From positions 1 through 64,000 of the forward strand of contig CALEJT010000059.1 in NCBI GenBank assembly GCA_937898685.1: 64,000 bases of DNA. Reading direction: 5' to 3'. This DNA is from an uncultured Gammaproteobacteria bacterium. Its GTDB lineage: Bacteria > Pseudomonadota > Gammaproteobacteria > Pseudomonadales > Pseudohongiellaceae. Below the pieces are notes generated by a model. The model was given only the letters and a program-made list of their open reading frames with translations, did no database searches and was not told where the DNA came from. Position 1 is the stretch's first letter. Each line of letters begins with the position of its first letter. Made by a program: the position numbers and the translations under genes. Of the stretch, positions 52,668-61,754 are shown one piece after another.

Positions 52668-52826
52668 GTTGTTTTTGCATGTCTGTCTCAGAATTGTGGA
52701 ATGGCGCTAAATTTACGAATTGGATTTCATCCATGTTGGTATTTGTACTAGAATTCGCTGCCCGTCGATCAGTCACGAGCTGCGACGCGTAATTTCAGTG
52801 AAAATCCAAGAGGTATTCAGTCCGTT

Positions 52827-53414
52827 ATGGCAAGACCAGTTGAATTTGAATATGACGTGGTGATCGAGAACGCCATGGAGCAGTTCTGGAAGGAAGGCTT
52901 CGAAGCCAGCTCCATCCAGAAGCTGTTGGATGCCACCGGCATCAACCGCGGTACGCTGTACAACTCCTTCGGCGACAAAGACACCTTCTTCAAGTCCTGC
53001 ATCGAGCGTTACAACGCAATGCTGAAAGGCATCATGGATGCAACGCTCGGCGACAAGAGCCTGAAAGCCGACAAGGCTCTGAGCTCTTTCGTGGAAGCAG
53101 CCGTCACTGGCCTGCCTGCGCGTCAGCGCAACCTGGGCTGTCTGTTGCTGAACTCCATCTGCGAAAGCATCGTGTGGAACCCCGACATCCAGAAACTGCT
53201 GCGTGATTCGCTCAACGCGATCCGCAAAGCCGTGCTCGTTCGCACCCGCGAACTCGAGAAAGGCAAGCAGTTGGCCAAAGGCCTCGATGCCGACAAAGCC
53301 GCCGACATCGTCATGGCGCTCTACAGCTCCGCCAAAGTCGGCGCCCGTAGCGGCCGCACTCCGAAGCAGCTGGGTGAACTGATCAACTTCACCCTGGGCT
53401 CCCTGCTCAAGTAA
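52827..53414 (+). CDS. TetR-family transcriptional regulator
   Basis: This 195-residue repressor-type protein has an N-terminal HTH (AMEQFWKEGFEASSIQKLLDATGINRGTLYNSFGDKDTFF) and a C-terminal TetR ligand domain (GCLLLNSICESI). Codon use is notably tidy (CTG, AAA, GAA rich), resembling a well-expressed gene, in contrast to the AT-rich leader. It ends at a strong terminator and stands alone. Targets are unknown; autoregulation through the upstream palindrome is inferred. Confidence 0.92.
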   Translation: MARPVEFEYDVVIENAMEQFWKEGFEASSIQKLLDATGINRGTLYNSFGDKDTFFKSCIERYNAMLKGIMDATLGDKSLKADKALSSFVEAAVTGLPARQRNLGCLLLNSICESIVWNPDIQKLLRDSLNAIRKAVLVRTRELEKGKQLAKGLDADKAADIVMALYSSAKVGARSGRTPKQLGELINFTLGSLLK

Positions 53415-53445
53415 GCAAGCCCCATCCCCCCCTCTTGCTTTGTGG

Positions 53446-53474
53446 AACCGCCCTTTCAGGGCGGTTTCTTTTTG
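53446..53474 (+). terminator. Terminator after the TetR gene
   Basis: AACCGCCCT pairs with AGGGCGGTT across TTC, followed by TCTTTTTG. Confidence 0.88.
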
Positions 53475-53634
53475 AATGCCCGAAAATCGGCCATTGCGTG
53501 GCGTCGTGCCGCGGATTCAGCGGGTGCTAAGCCTACATCGGGAATAATCACGCCGTCTGGGACTTCCTGCCCTGCGCCTTTTGCGGCACTCTACCGCAGT
53601 TTTCCCAACCGCTTGCTCGACAGTAGGACTCGTA

Positions 53635-54039
53635 ATGGAACTGGTGACTCTCATAACCATAGTGGCACTGACCCAATATCTGTTCTTCGGCTACAACACC
53701 GGTCGTGCGCGCCGTAAGTATGGCGTCAACGCCCCGGCCGTGACTGGACATCCGATCTTCGAACGCTACTACCGTGTTCAGAGCAATACGTTGGAACAAT
53801 TGGTGGTGTTCTTGCCGGCGCTGTGGGTGTTCGCGACGATGCTGGAACGGTTGAACGCACCTGGTAATGAGGCCGCCGCTCTGCTTGGACTGGTATGGAT
53901 CGCAGGCCGTACGCTCTACGCACGCGCCTACGTCACCGATCCCAAGACCCGTGCGAAAGGCTTTCTGCTGACCATCATCCCCACCGCTGTGATGTTGGCC
54001 GGCACGGGTGTGGCCATTCTGATTTCGATTGCAGGTTGA
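53635..54039 (+). CDS. MAPEG-family membrane protein
   Basis: This 134-residue four-helix protein has the MAPEG hallmarks ERYYRVQSNTLEQLVVFLPALWVFA and GLVWIAGRTLYARAYV. MAPEG enzymes are trimeric membrane glutathione transferases/peroxidases. The ATG is taken where the first helix begins. It precedes the glutaminyl-cyclase-like gene by 2 nt, so they are co-transcribed. Confidence 0.9.
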   Translation: MELVTLITIVALTQYLFFGYNTGRARRKYGVNAPAVTGHPIFERYYRVQSNTLEQLVVFLPALWVFATMLERLNAPGNEAAALLGLVWIAGRTLYARAYVTDPKTRAKGFLLTIIPTAVMLAGTGVAILISIAG

Positions 54040-54041
54040 AC

Positions 54042-54785
54042 ATGAAGCGCGCCCTTCTTCCCTGGTTGATGTTGCTCGCCACCGCCTTCGCGCAGGCGGA
54101 TGTGCCCATTCTTACCGTGGAAGTGGTGGCGCGTTACCCGCACGATCCGAGCGCCTTCACGCAGGGGCTGGTGATCGATCGTGGGGAGTTGTTCGAAGGT
54201 ACGGGCTTGAACGGGCAGTCTTCGTTGCGTCGCGTGGATCTCGAAACCGGTGAGGTCCTGCAACGCCACAATCTGGGCCAACGTTATTTCGGCGAAGGCA
54301 TCACGATCCTGGGTGACAAGATCTACCAACTCACCTGGACGACGCAGGTGGGCTTCGTTTATTCGCGCGACGACTTCAAGCAGTTGCAGTCGTTCTTCTA
54401 TCCTGGCGAAGGCTGGGGTATTACCCATGACGGTGAACAGCTCATCGTGAGCGATGGCACCGCCATGCTGCGTTTCCTGGACCCGGAAACGCTGAAAGAG
54501 ACGCGCCGCGTCGCCGTGACGGAAGACGGCAAGCCGCTGACGCGTCTCAACGAGCTGGAATACATCGACGGCGAGGTGTGGGCCAACGTGTGGTACACGG
54601 ACTACATCGTACGCATCGATCCCGCGACGGGACGCGTGGTGTCCAAGCTCGATCTTTCCAATCTTTATCCCGAGGGTTCCAATGACGACGTGCTCAACGG
54701 CATAGCATGGGATCGCGATGCACAGCGTCTGTTCGTCACCGGCAAGCTCTGGCCTTATTTGTATGAGATCCGTGTGAACGAGTGA
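54042..54785 (+). CDS. Glutaminyl-peptide cyclotransferase-like (plant/papaya-type propeller)
   Basis: This 247-residue protein has a short signal peptide (ALLPWLMLLATAFAQA) and the five-bladed propeller family Glu_cyclase_2: YPHDPSAFTQGL, RYFGEGITIL, YPGEGWGITHDGEQLIVSDGTA and NELEYIDGEVWANVWYTDYIVRIDP. These enzymes convert N-terminal Gln to pyroglutamate. The active-site Glu of the family is in YPGEGWG. It is periplasmic. Confidence 0.85.
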   Translation: MKRALLPWLMLLATAFAQADVPILTVEVVARYPHDPSAFTQGLVIDRGELFEGTGLNGQSSLRRVDLETGEVLQRHNLGQRYFGEGITILGDKIYQLTWTTQVGFVYSRDDFKQLQSFFYPGEGWGITHDGEQLIVSDGTAMLRFLDPETLKETRRVAVTEDGKPLTRLNELEYIDGEVWANVWYTDYIVRIDPATGRVVSKLDLSNLYPEGSNDDVLNGIAWDRDAQRLFVTGKLWPYLYEIRVNE

Positions 54786-54789
54786 TGTG

Positions 54790-55854
54790 ATGCGTGTTGG
54801 TCTTTGGTGTGCCCTTTCATTCTGTTTATTTCTCGCAGGCTGTGAATCGCTGAGCTACTACGGCCAGGCGATGCGTGGTCATCTGGCCCTGATGCGCAGC
54901 CGTGTGCCGATTGCGACGCTGCTGCAGGATCCCAGTCTCGATCCCGGCCTGCGGCAACGTCTAGACACCCTGCAACAGCTACGGTCCTTCGCCGAACAGC
55001 AACTTCTATTACCCGTGGGACACAACTACGAGGATCTCGTACGTCAGGACAGCCCCTACGTGGCCTGGAACGTGTTCGCCGCGCCGGAGTTCTCGATGAC
55101 GCCGCGGCGCTGGTGTTATCCGGTGGCAGGCTGCGTCAGCTATCGCGGCTATTTCCGGCAGGAAGCGGCGCAACGTTATGCGGAAACCCTGCGCGCGGAA
55201 GGCTGGGATGTCTACATCGGTGGTGTGAATGCCTATTCCACCCTGGGTTGGTTCAACGATCCGATGCTCAGTTCCTTGCTCGAACGCGATACCTATCAGC
55301 TTGCGAGTGTGCTGTTCCACGAATTGGCGCATCAGGTGGCCTTCGCTCCCGGCGATACCGAATTCAACGAGAGCTTTGCCACCGCGGTGGAACGCGAAGG
55401 TCTGCGCCGCTGGCTCGATAACATTGGCGTTCCTCCCGAAGTACGCAGCAACGTGCTGCAACTCAGGGTGTTGGAACAGCAGCGGCGTGATGGCTTTGTC
55501 GCCTTGGTGCAGGAAGCCGTCGCCGATCTCGCATTGCTCTATACCTCCGACAGCGACATCGAAACCTTGCGGCGCGCCAAGCAGGCGCGCCTCGAACAGC
55601 TACGCCGCGACTACGCGCGTGTGAAGGAGAGCGAGTGGGGCGGTTATGCCGGTTACGACGCCTGGTTCAGTCAGCCGCTCAACAACGCACAGCTTCTCAC
55701 CGTGGCCACCTACAATGCTCTGGTGCCGGCGTTCCAGGTGCTGCTCGCGCAACAGCAGGGTGATTTGCAGGGCTTCTATCGCGAAGTACAGGCGTTGGCG
55801 AAACTCGATTACCCCACGCGTCGCGCCCGTCTCAACGAGCTTCTGGTGCAGTAA
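54790..55854 (+). CDS. Putative zincin aminopeptidase lipoprotein (Aminopep family)
   Basis: This 354-residue protein has a lipoprotein signal (FLAGCESL, Cys about 18) followed by the motif GHLALMRSRVPI typical of the family, and a zinc-binding HELAHQVAF near residue 178. A downstream FNESFATAVEREG supplies the third ligand Glu. It is an envelope protein, putative aminopeptidase. It follows the cyclase 4 nt later as part of the same operon. Confidence 0.85.
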   Translation: MRVGLWCALSFCLFLAGCESLSYYGQAMRGHLALMRSRVPIATLLQDPSLDPGLRQRLDTLQQLRSFAEQQLLLPVGHNYEDLVRQDSPYVAWNVFAAPEFSMTPRRWCYPVAGCVSYRGYFRQEAAQRYAETLRAEGWDVYIGGVNAYSTLGWFNDPMLSSLLERDTYQLASVLFHELAHQVAFAPGDTEFNESFATAVEREGLRRWLDNIGVPPEVRSNVLQLRVLEQQRRDGFVALVQEAVADLALLYTSDSDIETLRRAKQARLEQLRRDYARVKESEWGGYAGYDAWFSQPLNNAQLLTVATYNALVPAFQVLLAQQQGDLQGFYREVQALAKLDYPTRRARLNELLVQ

Positions 55855-55875
55855 GACGGTCCCTCGCGCGCAACA

Positions 55876-55884
55876 TGCTAGAAT
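55876..55884 (+). promoter_or_regulatory. Extended -10 promoter element of fabV
   Basis: TGCTAGAAT (TGn plus TAGAAT) lies 43 nt upstream of the fabV ATG. The -35 region is poor, consistent with an extended -10. Confidence 0.55.
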
Positions 55885-55926
55885 GCGCGCCATTTTTCCC
55901 ATCTACGATCGCAACCAGGAATGACG

Positions 55927-57114
55927 ATGATCATCAAACCCCGTGTCCGCGGCTTCATGTGTGTCACCACCCATCCCACCGGCTGTGCCGCCAACGTACG
56001 CGCGCAGATCGATTATGTGAAAAAGCAGGGGCCACTGACGGGGCCGAAGAAGGTCTTGGTGATCGGGGCTTCCACCGGCTATGGACTGGCTTCGCGCATC
56101 ACTGCCGCCTTTGGCGCCGGTGCCGCCACGATCGGCGTGTTCTTCGAGAAGGAAGGCACCGAAGGTAAGCCGGGTTCGGCAGGCTGGTACAACTCTGCCG
56201 CGTTCCATCAGGAAGCCGAAGCCGCCGGCCTCTACGCGAAGAGCATCAACGGCGATGCCTTCTCCGACGAGATCAAGCAGAAGACCATCGACCTCATCAA
56301 GGCCGACCTCGGTCAGGTCGATCTGGTGATCTACAGCCTTGCCGCGCCGCGTCGTCTGCATCCGCGTACGGGGGTGGTCCACAACTCCACGCTCAAGCCG
56401 ATCGGCAAGGACATCAACATGCGCGGCATCAACACCGACAAGGAAGTGATCCAGGAAATGAGCGTGCCCGCGGCCACCGAGGAAGAAATCGCCAACACCG
56501 TCGCCGTGATGGGTGGCGAAGATTGGCAGTTCTGGATCGAAGCCCTCGATGCTGCCGGCGTACTTGCACCCGGTGCCATTACCACCGCCTATACCTATCT
56601 CGGTGCTGAACTCACCTGGGACATCTACTGGAACGGCACCATCGGCGCTGCCAAGAAAGATCTCGATCAGAAAGCCGCGCTGCTGCACGAAAAACTTTCC
56701 GCCACCGGCGGTCAGGCACGCGTGGCCGTGCTGAAAGCCGTGGTGACGCAGGCCAGCTCCGCAATTCCGGTGATGCCTCTTTATCTCGCGCTCTTGTTCC
56801 GTGTGATGAAGGAGCGCGGCACGCACGAGGACTGCATCGAGCAGATCGATCTGCTGTTCCGCGAAAGCCTCTACGGGCCGACGCCGCGTCTCGACGACGA
56901 CGGCCGCTGGCGCGTGGACTACAAGGAACTCGATCCCGAAGTGCAGGCGAAAGTCGCCGAGCTCTGGAGCCAGATCACCACCGAGACCATCAACGAGCTC
57001 TCGGACTTCGCTGGCTACAAGCGCAACTTCCTCAACCTGTTCGGCTTCGAAGTGCCGGGTGTGGATTACGAAGCAGAAGTGGACCCGGTGGTACCGATCC
57101 CGCAGTTGGTCTGA
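55927..57114 (+). CDS. fabV: Enoyl-ACP reductase FabV (trans-2-enoyl-CoA reductase type)
   Basis: This 395-residue enzyme reduces enoyl-ACP/CoA with NADH in the last step of fatty acid elongation. It has IKPRVRGFMCVTTHPTGCAANV at the N terminus, VIGASTGYGLASR as cofactor site and the catalytic Tyr234-x8-Lys243 in WDIYWNGTIGAAK. FabV is known to be insensitive to triclosan. The second of two close ATGs is preferred because AGGA then has normal spacing. It ends at a strong terminator. Confidence 0.96.
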   Translation: MIIKPRVRGFMCVTTHPTGCAANVRAQIDYVKKQGPLTGPKKVLVIGASTGYGLASRITAAFGAGAATIGVFFEKEGTEGKPGSAGWYNSAAFHQEAEAAGLYAKSINGDAFSDEIKQKTIDLIKADLGQVDLVIYSLAAPRRLHPRTGVVHNSTLKPIGKDINMRGINTDKEVIQEMSVPAATEEEIANTVAVMGGEDWQFWIEALDAAGVLAPGAITTAYTYLGAELTWDIYWNGTIGAAKKDLDQKAALLHEKLSATGGQARVAVLKAVVTQASSAIPVMPLYLALLFRVMKERGTHEDCIEQIDLLFRESLYGPTPRLDDDGRWRVDYKELDPEVQAKVAELWSQITTETINELSDFAGYKRNFLNLFGFEVPGVDYEAEVDPVVPIPQLV

Positions 57115-57131
57115 GGCTTTCTCTCACGCTG

Positions 57132-57162
57132 AAAGCCGCGGATTTCCGCGGCTTTTGTTTTT
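57132..57162 (+). terminator. Terminator after fabV
   Basis: AAAGCCGCGG and its complement form a 10-bp stem with an ATTT loop, followed by a T-rich run (TTTTGTTTTT). Confidence 0.9.
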
Positions 57163-57185
57163 CTGCGTGTCGATTTTCCTGATCC

Positions 57186-57219
57186 CAAAAAAGCAGAACC
57201 CCGGCACTGAGCCGGGGTT
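57186..57219 (-). terminator. Terminator after the sulfite-oxidase-like gene
   Basis: On the minus strand AACCCCGGC pairs with GCCGGGGTT across five bases, then CTGCTTTTTT. It is convergent with the fabV terminator. Confidence 0.88.
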
Positions 57220-57241
57220 CGTGGGATCACTGAAGGGGCGC

Positions 57242-58429
57242 TCAGGAGATCACGACGCGGCGCGGGAATTGCGCATAGTTTTCCCAGCGCGTGGGTTTTT
57301 CCGGCATCTGCTCCGGCGTGGCCTGTACCTGACCGTTGACGTCCGTGACACGCGACACCAGCGTGTGTTCGCCGGGCGTCGCACCGCGCCAGGTATAGGT
57401 GAAGAGTTTCCACGAGTACTTCGAGGACTGCGGATCGATCTCCGCCTGCTGCCAGGCGCCGCCGTCGATGCTGATTTCGACGCTGCGCAGCGGCGTACCG
57501 TCGTTCAATACGAAGCCCATGATCGTGTGTTCGTTGCCGCGCTTGGTCACGCGCGTGATGGCGGACTTGAGGCGGATGCGCGTGACCGAGCGTTCTTCCC
57601 AACGTTCCTCACCACCGATGTCGACCTTCTGCAGTGTGACGTAGTCGCGTGCCATGAAACGCCCCATGTAGCGACGATCCTGCACGTGGATCTGCGCCAG
57701 CCATTTGACGTTGGCGACGCCGTACCAGCCCGGCACCACCAGACGCAGCGGTGCGCCGTGATAGTGGGGCAGGTCTTCACCGTTCATCTGCCAGGCCAAA
57801 ATGGCGTCGCTGTTGAGCGCGTCCTCGATGTGCATGCTGCGGCCGAAGGCCTGTTCGACGTTCAGATCGCGGATGTTCTCCATGCCCTTGTCGTGGCCGT
57901 AGAACACCACTTCGATGCCTTCGGGTTTGACTCCAGCTTCTTCGAGCACTTCACGCAGCGAACAGCCGACCCAACGCGCGTTGCCGATGAGGCCGTGGAA
58001 CAGACGCTCGCTGTTGCCGCCGCATTCGAAGCCCACGTCGATCTCGATGTTCGGACGTGCCTTCAGCTGCGCGAGACTCAGTTCGAGCGGACGCTCCACC
58101 AATCCCGTCACCTTCAGCTTGTAGCTGTTCGGATCGAGTTGGGGCTGGTCGTAGTGCTGCACGATGTAGAAGTCATCGTTCGGCGTGTAGAACGAATCGA
58201 TGGTGCGCGTGTCGAGATAGTGAATGGCGCCGGGCGCGACCGGTGGCGCCGTGAACTCGGGTGGCATGTCGGCGAAGGGAACGAGCTCCTCGTCGGCAGC
58301 CAGCGCCAGGCGCGACCAGAAGGGCAGGCCATAGGCCGCAGCGCCGGCCACGCCTGCGCGCAGAAGCTGCCGGCGGGGCAGGGTGGTGGAAGAAGCGAGT
58401 TGCAGGTTGTCGTTGTGTCGTTCGGTCAT
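57242..58429 (-). CDS. Tat-exported sulfite-oxidase-like molybdoenzyme
   Basis: This 395-residue protein has a Tat-like leader (RRQLLRAGVAGAAAYGLPF). The oxidoreductase molybdopterin-binding domain has the molybdenum-ligand Cys in DVGFECGGNSERLF and continues with VFYGHDKG, ILAWQMNGEDLPHYHGAPLRLVVPGWYG and VKWLAQI. The C-terminal Mo-co dimerisation domain contains GFVLNDGTPLRSVEIS and PEQMPEKPTRWENYAQFP. It resembles SorA/SoxC-type sulfite dehydrogenases that oxidise sulfite in the periplasm. No cytochrome partner is linked. Confidence 0.9.
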   Translation of the reverse strand: MTERHNDNLQLASSTTLPRRQLLRAGVAGAAAYGLPFWSRLALAADEELVPFADMPPEFTAPPVAPGAIHYLDTRTIDSFYTPNDDFYIVQHYDQPQLDPNSYKLKVTGLVERPLELSLAQLKARPNIEIDVGFECGGNSERLFHGLIGNARWVGCSLREVLEEAGVKPEGIEVVFYGHDKGMENIRDLNVEQAFGRSMHIEDALNSDAILAWQMNGEDLPHYHGAPLRLVVPGWYGVANVKWLAQIHVQDRRYMGRFMARDYVTLQKVDIGGEERWEERSVTRIRLKSAITRVTKRGNEHTIMGFVLNDGTPLRSVEISIDGGAWQQAEIDPQSSKYSWKLFTYTWRGATPGEHTLVSRVTDVNGQVQATPEQMPEKPTRWENYAQFPRRVVIS

Positions 58430-58645
58430 GGATGTCCCCTCGTGAGCCAGCGGCGGCCCGCGCCAGTGGCGGTGCGCGACGTCGGGCGATTATTCCTCTG
58501 CGCTTTCCTGGCCGTCAAACACAAGGTTCTTGCGTCGCGCCGGCGTGCTTGCGTAGGCTGGACCGCCTCGGCACGTGGCGCGGCAGCGAGCGGCGCGCAT
58601 GAAGCAAACGTGCCCACTCGCTTGATTCGACGCAGGGGGGATGCC

Positions 58646-59917
58646 ATGCACACTACTCGTTGGGGACGGATCTTGGCTTTGTGTGCGAGCATGTTCACGA
58701 GCGCTGCCTGGGGTGCCGCAGCCGGTAATGTCGATCCACTGGCCGATCCACCGACTCCCGCCTTCGCTGGACAGACTCAGGCCCCCGCACCGGCGCAGCG
58801 TTCCCGCTTCGACGTCGAAGTCCTGGTGTCGGGGCTCGAAACGCCGCGTTCGCTGGTGGCCTTGCCCAGCGGTGAATTCCTGGTGGTCGAAGGGGCGGGT
58901 CGCGTACGTGTGTTGCGTCCCTCCGGCGAATTCTCCGAACCCCTCACCGGCTTACCGCCGATGCTGTCGGTCGGTGGCCGCAGTCTGCACGACCTCGTGC
59001 TCGATGCGAATTTCACGCAGACGCGGCGTGTCTACTTCACCTACCTCGCACCCGGTCCGGGACAACAGCCTGGTGCTTACACCGCAGACCAACGCAATGC
59101 AGCACTCGAGCGCGGTGAAGAATTTCAGACCGAAAAGTTGGCAAGTGCCGTATTGCGAGAGGACCTGAGCGGCTTCGAGCAGGTCACGACGCTGCGTGAC
59201 TTCTGGGGCCGCCGTCTTCTGTCCGCTCCCGATGGCTCGCTCTACGTGTCGATGATGGCCTTCGACTACACCTTCACCGAGCGCCGCGATCTGGCGCAGC
59301 AGGGTGAATCACTGCGCGGCAAGGTCCTGCGTCTGAAGTCCGACGGCACGCCCGCTGATGGCAATCCCTTCGCCGGCACGCCCAATATGGCGCCGGAGCT
59401 TTTCACCATCGGGCATCGTGATCCCGATGGTCTGGCGCTGCATCCGCAAACAGGCGAGCTGTGGGGCATAGAGCATGGCCCGATGGGTGGCGACGAGGTG
59501 AACCTGCTGCGCGCCGGCTACAACTACGGCTGGCCCAACGTCACCTACGGCAAGAACTACGACGGCACGGTGATCGGGCCTTCCGCCGCCGACGGAGTCG
59601 AGCAGCCGCGCTATTACTGGTATCCCTCGATCGCGATTTCCGGCCTGTGGTTCTACACCGGCGATCTCTTCCCTGAATGGAAGGGCAATCTCTTCCTCGG
59701 CGCGATGAGTCCGACGCAGGGCAAGTTTCTCGTGCGTCTGGTGCTCGAGGGTGACAAGGTAGTGAATGAAGAGCGCCTGTTGGTGGAACGTGACCGCCGA
59801 GTGCGAGCCGTGACGCAAGGTGTGGACGGCGCGCTGTACGTGCTCACCGATTCGGAGAACAATGCCGCCTCCGGCCGCCAGTTCCCCGGCGAAGTGCTGC
59901 GTTTGACGCCGCGTTGA
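58646..59917 (+). CDS. Second periplasmic PQQ-dependent sugar dehydrogenase-like protein
   Basis: This 423-residue protein has a signal peptide (RILALCASMFTSAAWGA) and a propeller homologous to the gene near the left end: LVALPSGEFLVVEG, GHRDPDGLALHP, GIEHGPMGGDEVNLL and YNYGWPNVTYG. The strand equivalent to VLHPNF in the first homologue reads VLDANF here, so the His is not conserved. The ATG is inside a GGGGGG-rich leader at normal distance. It is divergent from the sulfite-oxidase-like gene (216-nt gap) and followed by the dipeptidase gene. Confidence 0.85.
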   Translation: MHTTRWGRILALCASMFTSAAWGAAAGNVDPLADPPTPAFAGQTQAPAPAQRSRFDVEVLVSGLETPRSLVALPSGEFLVVEGAGRVRVLRPSGEFSEPLTGLPPMLSVGGRSLHDLVLDANFTQTRRVYFTYLAPGPGQQPGAYTADQRNAALERGEEFQTEKLASAVLREDLSGFEQVTTLRDFWGRRLLSAPDGSLYVSMMAFDYTFTERRDLAQQGESLRGKVLRLKSDGTPADGNPFAGTPNMAPELFTIGHRDPDGLALHPQTGELWGIEHGPMGGDEVNLLRAGYNYGWPNVTYGKNYDGTVIGPSAADGVEQPRYYWYPSIAISGLWFYTGDLFPEWKGNLFLGAMSPTQGKFLVRLVLEGDKVVNEERLLVERDRRVRAVTQGVDGALYVLTDSENNAASGRQFPGEVLRLTPR

Positions 59918-59968
59918 GTGACGTCGTCGCGCGGCTGCCGCGCCCGCAGTACAGCTGAAGGAATATCG

Positions 59969-60628
59969 ATGTCCATTGCCAATGCCGGCTCTGAAGTGAG
60001 CCCGACTCCCACTGCTTCTCTCCCCGCCGGTTTCGTCTACGCCGATGAACTGATTCCCGGCCTGCGCGTGGCGCTGGCCTACTTCAGCGATGAAAACTTC
60101 GTCGGCGAGCGCATCGAGGGTTATGAGGCGAATCGGCTGATTCTCACCAAGGAAGCCGCGCTCGCCTTGCGCGCGGTGCAGGAAGAAGTGGCCTATTGCG
60201 GGCTTGCATTGAAGGTCTTCGATGGCTATCGCCCGCAGCGCGCCGTGGATCGCTTCATCGCCTGGGCGCACGATCCCCATGATCTGCGCATGCGTGATAG
60301 CTATTACCCGCACATCGACAAGTCGCGGCTGTTCCCGGAAGGCTATCTCGTGGCACGTTCCACGCATTCACGTGGCAGCACGGTGGATCTGACCTTGGTG
60401 GATGCGGAGAGTGATGAGGAGCTCGACATGGGCACGCGCTTCGATTTCTTCGACCCGCGTTCGTGGCCAGCCAATCGTGAGGTCGGCACTGCGCAGCGCG
60501 CGCATCGGCAGTTACTGCGCAGTGTGATGTACAAACATGGTTTCGTTGGCGTGGTGGAAGAGTGGTGGCACTTCACGCTGAAGAACGAACCTTTCCCCGA
60601 TACCTATTTCGACTTCGTGATTCGTTAG
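59969..60628 (+). CDS. D-alanyl-D-alanine dipeptidase, VanX/DdpX type
   Basis: This 219-residue zinc enzyme has VanX motifs: FDGYRPQRAVD (Arg88), STHSRGSTVDLTL with zinc ligands His133 and Asp140, and EEWWHF with catalytic Glu and zinc His201. No signal peptide is seen, so it is cytosolic, in line with DdpX-type recycling of D-Ala-D-Ala. AAGGA lies about 7 nt before the chosen ATG. No vanHA genes are present, so a resistance role is not implied. Confidence 0.92.
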   Translation: MSIANAGSEVSPTPTASLPAGFVYADELIPGLRVALAYFSDENFVGERIEGYEANRLILTKEAALALRAVQEEVAYCGLALKVFDGYRPQRAVDRFIAWAHDPHDLRMRDSYYPHIDKSRLFPEGYLVARSTHSRGSTVDLTLVDAESDEELDMGTRFDFFDPRSWPANREVGTAQRAHRQLLRSVMYKHGFVGVVEEWWHFTLKNEPFPDTYFDFVIR

Positions 60629-60637
60629 TCGAAGGCC

Positions 60638-61579
60638 TCAGCGTGCGGCGACGCGACCGGTCAGATAGGCCGCCACGCTCTGGCCCAACACGCTTAGGTT
60701 GTAGCCTCCCTCCAATACCGACAGCAGCTTGCCGCCGCAGTATTTGTCGGCCACTTCACGCAGCGTAGTGCCCAACCAGGCGTAGGTGCTTTCGTCGAGA
60801 CGCAGTCCGCCCAGGGGATCATCGCGATGCGCATCGAAACCGGCGGATACCAAGATCAGATCCGGCCGAAAGGCTTCCAGGTCCGGCAGGATTTGTTCGC
60901 TGAAGAGTTGGCGATAGGTGAGGTCATCGGTGCCGGCGACCAGCGGCAGGTTGAGGATGTTGCCCGGACGATTCTCGTGCGGCTGGCCCGTGCCCGGATA
61001 GTGCGGGCTCTGATGGGTGGAAATGAACAACATGCCGGGTTTGCCGCTGAGGCTGTCCTGCGTGCCGTTGCCGTGGTGTACGTCGAAGTCCACCACCGCT
61101 ACACGTTCCACACCGCGCCGCTGCGCATGGAAGGCGGCGATGGCCACCTGATTGAAGACACAGAAGCCCATGGCGCGCTCCGGCGTGGCGTGATGCCCCG
61201 GCGGGCGCGCGAGACAGAACACTTCCCTGGTCCTGCCAGCGAGAAGGTCTTCCACGCCCGCAACGGCAGCACCGACGGCACGCAGCGCCGCATCGAAGGA
61301 GGAGGCGGACATCACGGTGTCGGGATCGAGCGAACGGCGCGCATCGTCGCGGGCTTCGGCAGCCACCTGGGTCACGAGCTCCAGATGTTCTTCCGAATGC
61401 GCCAACAGCACCTGACTTTCCTCTGCGCGCGGTGCCGTCTGCCACGCCAGCAGCGGTTTTACGCGCGGATCCTGCAAGGCATCGACGATGCTGTGCAGCC
61501 GGCCCGGATTTTCCGGGTGGGTGGGGCCGGGGTCGTGTTCCATGAAGGAATCGTGCGAATAGATCTGAATCATGGCCAT
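60638..61579 (-). CDS. Histone deacetylase-family hydrolase
   Basis: This 313-residue protein has the class II HDAC-like/acetylpolyamine hydrolase fold: THPENPGRLHSIVDAL, CLARPPGHHATPERAMGFCVFN, VAVVDFDVHHGNGTQD and ILVSAGFDAHRDDPLGGLRL hold the zinc ligands and the catalytic His pair. Bacterial members often deacetylate acetylpolyamines or acetoin. Convergent with the VanX-like gene, 9 nt between stops. Confidence 0.93.
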   Translation of the reverse strand: MAMIQIYSHDSFMEHDPGPTHPENPGRLHSIVDALQDPRVKPLLAWQTAPRAEESQVLLAHSEEHLELVTQVAAEARDDARRSLDPDTVMSASSFDAALRAVGAAVAGVEDLLAGRTREVFCLARPPGHHATPERAMGFCVFNQVAIAAFHAQRRGVERVAVVDFDVHHGNGTQDSLSGKPGMLFISTHQSPHYPGTGQPHENRPGNILNLPLVAGTDDLTYRQLFSEQILPDLEAFRPDLILVSAGFDAHRDDPLGGLRLDESTYAWLGTTLREVADKYCGGKLLSVLEGGYNLSVLGQSVAAYLTGRVAAR

Positions 61580-61754
61580 GCATCCGTTCGGGCGAGGCGC
61601 CGATAGTGCGCGACTTGGGCGTCGCCTTCAACCGGCGAAGGGAACCTGACACTCGAGCGCTGCCTACCACCGTGATCAAACGCGCGCCGTGAAGCTGCTT
61701 CTCCCGGTGCGCTCCAGCCACTACCATGGCGGCTTTCTCCTGCCAGTGTTTCCC

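Noticed and set aside
57059..59917. A 952-codon open frame on the plus strand across the sulfite-oxidase-like gene
   Set aside because: Its first two-thirds run antisense to the molybdoenzyme and are low-complexity. Only the last 423 codons are a real gene, with a signal peptide and its own ATG.
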